DNA of 45,146 bases, taken from Cyclospora cayetanensis. Lineage: Eukaryota > Apicomplexa > Conoidasida > Eucoccidiorida > Eimeriidae. The stretch covers positions 1 to 45,146 of the forward strand of contig NW_020312202.1 of assembly GCF_002999335.1 (NCBI RefSeq). Direction: 5' to 3'. The translations under genes were made by a program, and so were the position numbers. Numbering within the stretch: position 1 is the stretch's first letter; each line of letters starts with the position of its first letter. The notes beneath the pieces are model-generated. The model saw only the letters and a program-made list of their open reading frames with translations, was not told the origin of the DNA and made no database searches. Shown piece by piece: positions 40,418-45,146 of this stretch.

Positions 40418-40828
40418 TCAGCAGAGCCTAAGCACCTTCGAGTCGCTGGAGTTCTTTGATGTTTTGCTGTTGTACTTAATGCAAGACTTGCGCTGATGGT
40501 GCACTTTTGCTACTGCCAGTCTGCCCTTGCTATTGTTAGGCAGTGGGTTGTGGGAGCCAGGTGCGCCTTGGGTGTGGGTGCGGATAAGCAGCCAATGTGG
40601 CGTAGGTGGTGTTTGGTACCACTGGTCCCCTAGACCTGTGGTGCGGAGTGTTGGCGGAGACAGGCATGCGTCCGTGCGTTTAGGGGACTTTGGCATTACG
40701 ATGCTGAGTTGGCAGGTGGTTAGGACGCCAGTTGCAGTGCGCCTCCTGTGCTTAAATCTGCGTTGGTGTCGTCGTGTCGTATTGCATGCGGTCAAAGCAA
40801 CAATGTCAATAGCAGCAATAGAACCCAT
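40418..40828 (-). other. ATG-started minus open frame in the core, 136 codons
   Basis: This is the counterpart of 36823-37248, again created by GAACCCATT at its 5' end. It contains the shared core residues MPKSPKRTDACLSPPTLRTT. No signal peptide, membrane segment or known motif is visible. Treated as a by-product of conserved repeat DNA. Confidence 0.12.
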
Positions 40829-41515
40829 TATGTCATGATTGGGCTATGCCGAGTTGGTGCTTCATACGATGTTGGGAATTGTTGTACGACATGTGTTTGG
40901 AGAAGTGGTCAGTCTTTCCAGCGTATTGAATGCTTATGCGAGCTTGGCCATAAGACTAGAGTGGTTCTAGCAGGGGCCCATCGGCTAGCACTTGCCGTCG
41001 CTTTGATGCAGAATTCATATGAAGAATGGTGGATATTTGCGTGCTGTATGCATGGCTCAGGCACTGTGCTCTTTGCATGCAAAGGTGTGGGGTGTAGTAT
41101 TTGTTTTCGCTGTAGGTAGGTAATGCATGTAGGTTCAGGGCAGCATCTAGCTTGTGTGCTGCAGTGGGATGGCTAGCACTGTTGTTATGTGCACGTGCAT
41201 GAACAGGAGTAGGCTTCACACTGCACTGTATGTGTGTTTCTAATTGATGCACATATGTTATCGATTGCAGTGGCAGCAGGTGAAAGGAACAATTGTAGGG
41301 GCTAGTGGCATGCTTGTTCAGCAGAGCGTAACGAACTTCGAGTCGCTGTACTTGTATAATGATTCGCTGCTGAACTGAATCCAGGCTTTTGCGCTCATGG
41401 CGTGCATTTGCTAATGCCAGTCTGCCCTTGCGATTGCCAGTCAGTGGGTTGTGGAAGCCAGGTGCGGCTTGGGTGTGGGTGCGGATAAGCAGCCAATGTG
41501 GCGTAGGTGGTGTTT
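40615..41515 (+). repeat. Unit 41, longest unit (901 bp)
   Basis: Small insertions account for the length: GTAGGTAGGTAATG at about 41,112-41,125 carries an extra TAGG, and TATGCATGGCTC near 41,048 carries extra bases before the palindrome. These shift frames so that separate minus-strand frames join into the longest open frame of the window (40956-41597). Confidence 0.8.
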
Positions 41516-41597
41516 GGTACCACTGGTCCCCTAAACCTGTGGTGCGGAGTGTTGGTGGAGACAGGCAGGCGACCGTGCGTTTAGGGGACTTTGGCAT
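40956..41597 (-). other. Longest open frame in the window, 213 codons
   Basis: It starts at an ATG in the core (MPKSPKRTVACLSPP) and continues across the variable block into the palindrome region of unit 41. It exists only because indels particular to this 901-bp unit join two frames that are separate in other units. No domain is recognised. Length alone would make it look like a gene, but the other units give no support. Confidence 0.07.
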
Positions 41598-44022
41598 TAC
41601 GATGCTGAGTTGGCAGGTGGTTAGGACGCCAGTGGCAGTACGGCTCCTGTGCTTAAATCTGCGTTGGTGTCATCGTGTCGTATTGCATGTGGTCAAAGCA
41701 ACAATGGCAATAGCAGCACTAGAACCGCTTATGTCATTATGGGGCTATGCCGAATCGGTGCTTCATAGAGGGTTGAGGTGTGCTGTATGGCATGTGTTTG
41801 GAGAAGTGGTCAGTTGCTTCCAGCGTATGGAATGCTTATGCGAGCTAGGCCATAAGACTAGAGTGGTTCTAGCATGGGCCCATAGGCTAGCACTTGCCGT
41901 CGCTTTGATGCGGAATTGGTATGGAGGCTGGTGAACATTTGCACGCTGCATGGCTTGGGCAGTGCGCTCTTTGCATGCAAAGGTATGCGGTGTAGTATGT
42001 GTTTTTGCTGTAGGTAATGCATGTATGTTCAGGGCAGCATCTAGCTTGTGTGCTGCATTGGGATGGCTAGCACTGTTGTTATGTGCAGGCGCATGAACAG
42101 GAGTAGGCTTCGCACTGCACTTGATGTGTGCTTTAGCTAAATACTCATATATTATCTATTGCAGTGGCAGCAGGTGAAAGGGAGAATTTTAGGGGCTAGC
42201 GGTATGGTTGTTCAGCAGAGCCTAACCACCTTCGAGTCGCTGTACTTGTATGATGATTATTCAGTGTTGTACGTAATGCAGGCTCTGCGCTGATTGTGCG
42301 CATTTGCTGACGCCGGTCTGCGCTAACGATTCTTAGTACGTGGGTTGTGGAAGCCAGGTGCGGCTTGGGTGTGGGTGCGGATAAGCAGCCAATATGTCGT
42401 AGGTGGTGTTTGGTACCACTGGTCCCCTAAACCTGTGGTGCGGAGTGTTGGTGGAGACAGGCAGGCGTCCGTGCGTTTAGGGGACTTTGGCATTACGATG
42501 CTGAGTTGGCAGGTGGTTAGGACGCCAGTTGCAGTGCGCCTCCTGTGCTTAAATCTGCGTTGGTGTCGTCGTGTCGTATTGCATGTGGTCAAAGCAACAA
42601 TGGCAATAGCAGCAATAGAACTCATTATGTCATTATGGGGCTATGCCGAATAAGTGCATCATACAGTGTGGAGGCTTATTGCATGGCATGTGTTTGGAGA
42701 AGTGGTCAGTTGCTTCCAGCGTATTGAATGCTTATGCGAGCTTGGCCATAAGACTAGAGTGGTTCTAGCAGGGGCCCATAGGATAGCGCTTGCATTCGCT
42801 TTGATGCGGAATTGATATGGATGCTGGTGAACATTTGCATGCTGCATGGCTTGGGCAGTGCGCTCTTTGCATGCAAAGGTGTGGGGTGTAGTATGTGTTT
42901 TTGCTGTAGGTAATGCATGTAGGGTCAGGGCAGCATCTAGCTTGTGTGCTGCATTGGGATGGCTAGCACTGTTGTTATGTGCACGTGCATGAACAGGAGT
43001 AGGCTGCGCACTGCACTGGATGTGTGCCTCCCGCGAATGCTCATATATTATCTATTTCAGTGGCAGCAGATGAAAGGGACAATTGTAGGGGTTAGCGGCA
43101 TGCTTGTTCAGCAGAGCCTAACCACCTTCGAGTCGCTGTACTTGTATGATGATTATTCAGTGTTGTACGTAATGCAGGCTTTGCACTGATTGTGCACATT
43201 TGCTAATGCCGGTCTGTGTCGACGAATTTCAGGGAGTGGGTTGTGGAAGCCAGGTGCGGCTTGGGTGTGCGTGCGGATAAGCAGCCAATGTGGCGTAGGT
43301 GTTGCTTGGTACCACTGGTCCCCTAAACCTGTGGTGCGGAGTGTTGGTGGAGACAGGCAGGCGACCGTGCGTTTAGGGTGCCTCGGCATTACGATGCTGA
43401 GTTGGCAGGTGGTTAGGAAGCGAGTGGCAGTGCGCCTCCTGTGCTTAGATCTGCGTTGGTGTCGTCGTGTCGTATTGCATGTGGTCGCAGCAACAATGTC
43501 AATAGCAGCAATAGAACTCACTATGTCATTATGGGGCTATGCCGAATTGGTGCTTCATAGAATGTGGAGGCTTGTCGCATGGCATGTGTTTGGAGAAGTG
43601 GTCAGTTGTTTTTTAGCGTATGGAGTGCTTATGCGAGCTTGGCCATAAGACCAGAGTGGTTCTAGCATGGGCGCATAGGCTAGCACTTGCTGTCGCTTTG
43701 ATGCGGAATTGATATGGAGGCTGGTGAACATATGCACGCTGCATGGCTTGGGCAGTGCGCTCTTTGCATGCAAAGGTATGGGGTGTAGTATGTGTTTTTG
43801 CTGTAGGTAATGCATGTGCGTTTAGGGGAGCATCCAGCTTGTGTGCTGCAGTGGGATGGCTAGCACTGTTGTTATGTGCATGCGCATGAACAGGAGTAGG
43901 CTTCACACTGCACTAAATGTGCGCCCCACATGGGCGCTCATAGGTTATCGATTGTAGCGGACGCAGGTGAAAGGAACAATTGTAGGGGCGAGCGGCGTGC
44001 TTGTTCAGGAGAGCCTATGCAC

Positions 44023-44415
44023 CTAAGAGTCGCTGAATTCCTTTGATGTTTTGCTGTTGTACTTAATGCAGCCTTTGCACTGATTGTGCACATTTGCTAA
44101 TGCCAGTCTGCGTTGGCGATTTTCAGATAGTGGGTTGTGGAAGCCAGGTGCGGCTTGGGTGTGGATGCGGATAAGCAGCCAATGTGGCGTACGTGGCGTT
44201 TGATACCACTGGTCCCCTAAACCTGTGGTGCGGAGTGTTGGTGGAGACAGGCAGGCGTCCGTGCGTTTAGGGGACTTTGGCATCACGATGCTGAGTTGGC
44301 AGGTGGTTAGGACGCCAGTGGCAGTACGGCTCCTGTGCTTAAATCTGCGTTGGTGTCGTCGTGTCGTATTGCATGTGGTCAAAGCAACAATGGCAATAGC
44401 AACAATAGAACCCAT
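44023..44415 (-). other. ATG-started minus open frame in the core, 130 codons
   Basis: This is the third unit (45) with the GAACCCATT-derived ATG. It shares GCAACAATAGAACCCATTAG with unit 37, eight units away, so the ATG was probably spread by conversion rather than kept by selection on a protein. Confidence 0.12.
44131..44387 (+). repeat. Conserved core of the unit (example copy)
   Basis: From TGGGTTGTGGAAGCC through the anchor to GTGGTCAAAGCAA this ~257-bp part is nearly invariant across all units. Examples are GTGCGGATAAGCAGCCAATG, GGAGACAGGCAGGC, TGAGTTGGCAGGTGGTTAGG and TGTCGTCGTGTCGTATTGC. The rest of the unit varies more. A conserved core in a satellite may mark a protein-binding or transcribed segment. 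This anchor is mutated to GATACC at 44202. Confidence 0.75.
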
Positions 44416-44654
44416 TAGGTGAGTATGGGGCTATGCCGAATTGGTGCTTTATACAATGTGGAGGCTTGTTGTATGGCATGTGTTTGGAGAAGTGGTCAGT
44501 TGGTTTTAGTGTATGGAATGCTTATGCGAGTTTGGCCATAAGACTAGAGTGGTTCTAGCATGGGCCCATAGGATAGCACTTGCTGTCGCTTTGATGCGGA
44601 ATTGATATTGAGGCTGATGAACATTTGCACGCTGCATGGCTTGGGCAGTGCGCT

Positions 44655-44668
44655 CTTTGCATGCAAAG
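44655..44668. repeat. 14-bp perfect palindrome CTTTGCATGCAAAG (example)
   Basis: This perfect palindrome is present in most units, for example at 4442, 5331, 6225, 7120, 8012, 8905, 10692, 11584, 12479, 13370 and 14270. Variants include TTTGGATTCAAA near 9,800, TTTGCGTGCAAA near 16,031, 16,934, 19,615 and 22,300, and TTTGTATGTAAA at 17828. In several variants the arms still pair although the centre changes. It contains TGCATGCA, a word recognised by some apicomplexan AP2 factors. Its function here is unknown. Confidence 0.85.
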
Positions 44669-44806
44669 GTGTGGGGTGTAGTATGTGTTTTTGCTGTAGG
44701 TAATGCATATGCGTTCAGGGCAGCATCTAGCTTGTGTGCTGCAGTGGGATGTCTAGCACTGTTGTTATGTGCAGGCGCATGAAGAGCAGTAGGCTTCACA
44801 CTGCAC

Positions 44807-44837
44807 GCAATGTGCACCATCCATGAATGCTCATATG
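44807..44837 (+). repeat. Variable block of the unit (example copy)
   Basis: Between the conserved CACTGCAC and TTATCTATTGCAG every unit carries one of several ~30-40 bp versions. Types include GATGTGTGTCTCACATGGATG, AATGTGTGTTTCAGCAAAATA, GAGATCCGTGTCTCATGTAG and TGTATGTGTGTTTCTAATTG. Versions recur in neighbours and in distant units, so the block behaves like a cassette exchanged among copies. Confidence 0.7.
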
Positions 44838-45093
44838 TTATCTATTGCAGTGGCAGAAGGGAGTGGGGCAATTGTAGGGGTTAGCGGCATGCTTGTTCAG
44901 GAGAGCCTAACCACCTTCGAGTCGCTGGAGTTCTTTGATGATTCCCTGTTGTACGTAATGCAGCCTTTGCACTGATGGTGCGCATTTGCTAATGCCAGTC
45001 TGCGTTGACGATTTTCAGGCAGTGGGTTGTGGAAGCCAGGTGCGGCTTGGGTGTGGGTGCGGATAAGCAGCCAATGTGGCGTAGGTGGTGTTT

Positions 45094-45146
45094 GGTACCA
45101 CTGGTCCCCTAAACCTGTGGTGCGGAGTGTTGGTGGAGACAGGCAG
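45094..45146 (+). repeat. Partial unit 46 at the right edge
   Basis: The unit opens with GGTACCACTGGTCCCC and CTAAACCTGTGG and is cut by the window end after GGAGACAGGCAG. The array therefore continues beyond the window. Confidence 0.95.

Larger units (their letters stand above)
44202..45093 (+). repeat. Unit 45, representative complete unit
   Basis: Layout from the anchor: core to ~44,387; GTGAGTATGG at 44,419; CATGTGTTTGGAGAAGTGG at ~44,477-44,495; ATAAGACTAGAGTGG at ~44,538-44,552; palindrome at 44655-44668; GTAGGTAATGCAT; GCTAGCACTG-type block; variable block 44807-44837; TTATCTATTGCAG; second GCATGC near 44,888; then the next core begins about 80 bp before the next anchor. Confidence 0.85.
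4015..45146 (+). repeat. ~893-bp tandem satellite array (45+ units)
   Basis: Head-to-tail repeats are anchored on GGTACC or its mutated forms at 4874, 5771, 6664, 7559, 8452, 9345, 10239, 11131, 12025, 12918, 13817, 14709, 15588, 16481, 17375, 18267, 19161, 20054, 20951, 21846, 22737, 23630, 24522, 25415, 26308, 27201, 28097, 28991, 29886, 30780, 31672, 32565, 33459, 34355, 35248, 36138, 37035, 37931, 38824, 39721, 40615, 41516, 42412, 43308, 44202 and 45094. I number these units 1-46. Unit length is very uniform, most often 893. All copies are in the same orientation and no other element interrupts them. Divergence is greatest at the left edge. The array is unbounded on the right, so the total copy number is unknown. 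No protein family is recognisable in the unit. Satellite DNA of a eukaryotic chromosome is the best reading. Confidence 0.97.

Noticed and set aside
44188..44260. Possible RNA polymerase III A-box (TGGCGTAGGTGG) before the anchor
   Set aside because: It has one mismatch to the A-box, no acceptable B-box (GGTTCGANTCC) at a sensible distance and no consistent T-run terminator, so I do not call a tRNA-like gene.
4874..45146. Repeated plus-strand frame of ~95-125 codons over the core in most units
   Set aside because: It follows an in-frame TGA (GTTGACG) and opens on TTG with no upstream ATG; the first ATG is deep inside. Indels of -1 (unit 10), +2 (about 29,862) and +4 (units 1, 18, 36) break it. 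The composition is very rich in Trp, Val and Arg. It is explained by conservation of the DNA.
4874..45146. Repeated minus-strand frame of ~95-140 codons antisense to the above
   Set aside because: It is usually opened by TTG, with ATG only in a few units with GAACCCAT or GAACTCAT. It is broken by the same indels, no domain is recognised, and two long overlapping antisense genes in every unit are implausible.
4015..45146. CRISPR array or bacterial repeat system
   Set aside because: The repeat is the entire ~893-bp unit with no short repeat and unique spacer alternation, and no cas-like or bacterial genes are present.
4015..45146. Retrotransposon or rDNA tandem array
   Set aside because: No reverse transcriptase, integrase or rRNA signatures are visible in the unit, and there are no poly-A tails or terminal repeats between units.

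Overview
This window is almost entirely one satellite-type tandem array. From about 4,015 to the right edge at 45,146 (at least 41.1 kb) a unit of about 893 bp repeats head to tail. Using the KpnI-type site in 'TTTGGTACCACTGG' as anchor, I count 46 anchors (a few mutated) from 4,874 to 45,094. That gives 45 anchor-to-anchor intervals with a mean of 893.8 bp, nearly all 890-899, with one short (879) and one long (901). A decayed copy lies to the left of the first anchor, and the array runs off the right edge.

The left 4 kb (1 to ~4,014) is unique sequence apart from one ~168-bp direct repeat (2,603-2,770 and 3,553-3,720, offset 950 bp). I recognise no gene there. Its open frames are short, mostly on non-ATG starts, and resemble no family I know. 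I see no rRNA, tRNA, CRISPR array, insertion sequence or bacterial operon structure.

A long, regular, diverged satellite with no credible protein gene points to a eukaryotic chromosome, in subtelomeric, centromeric or other heterochromatic DNA. Mid-range base composition, GCATGC motifs in every unit and TTTAGGG/CCCTAAA-like words would fit an apicomplexan or related alveolate. That is inference; the species cannot be fixed from sequence alone.

Each unit has a strongly conserved core of about 260 bp around the anchor. Further along lie a 14-bp palindrome (CTTTGCATGCAAAG), a short block that is swapped between alternative versions, and a second GCATGC site. Copies share private variants with their neighbours and also with units 4-8 or 15 repeats away, which suggests unequal exchange plus gene conversion. 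One anchor-adjacent variant recurs every 7 units with a single phase slip. The CCCTAGACC to CCCTAAACC change grows common towards the right and creates a telomere-like inverted repeat inside many units.

Open frames of 95-213 codons recur on both strands of the core. They overlap antisense, mostly lack ATG starts, and are broken by 1-, 2- and 4-bp indels in some copies, so I treat them as by-products of a conserved non-coding repeat. I found no defence, metabolic or mobile system; the interest is in the array's architecture.
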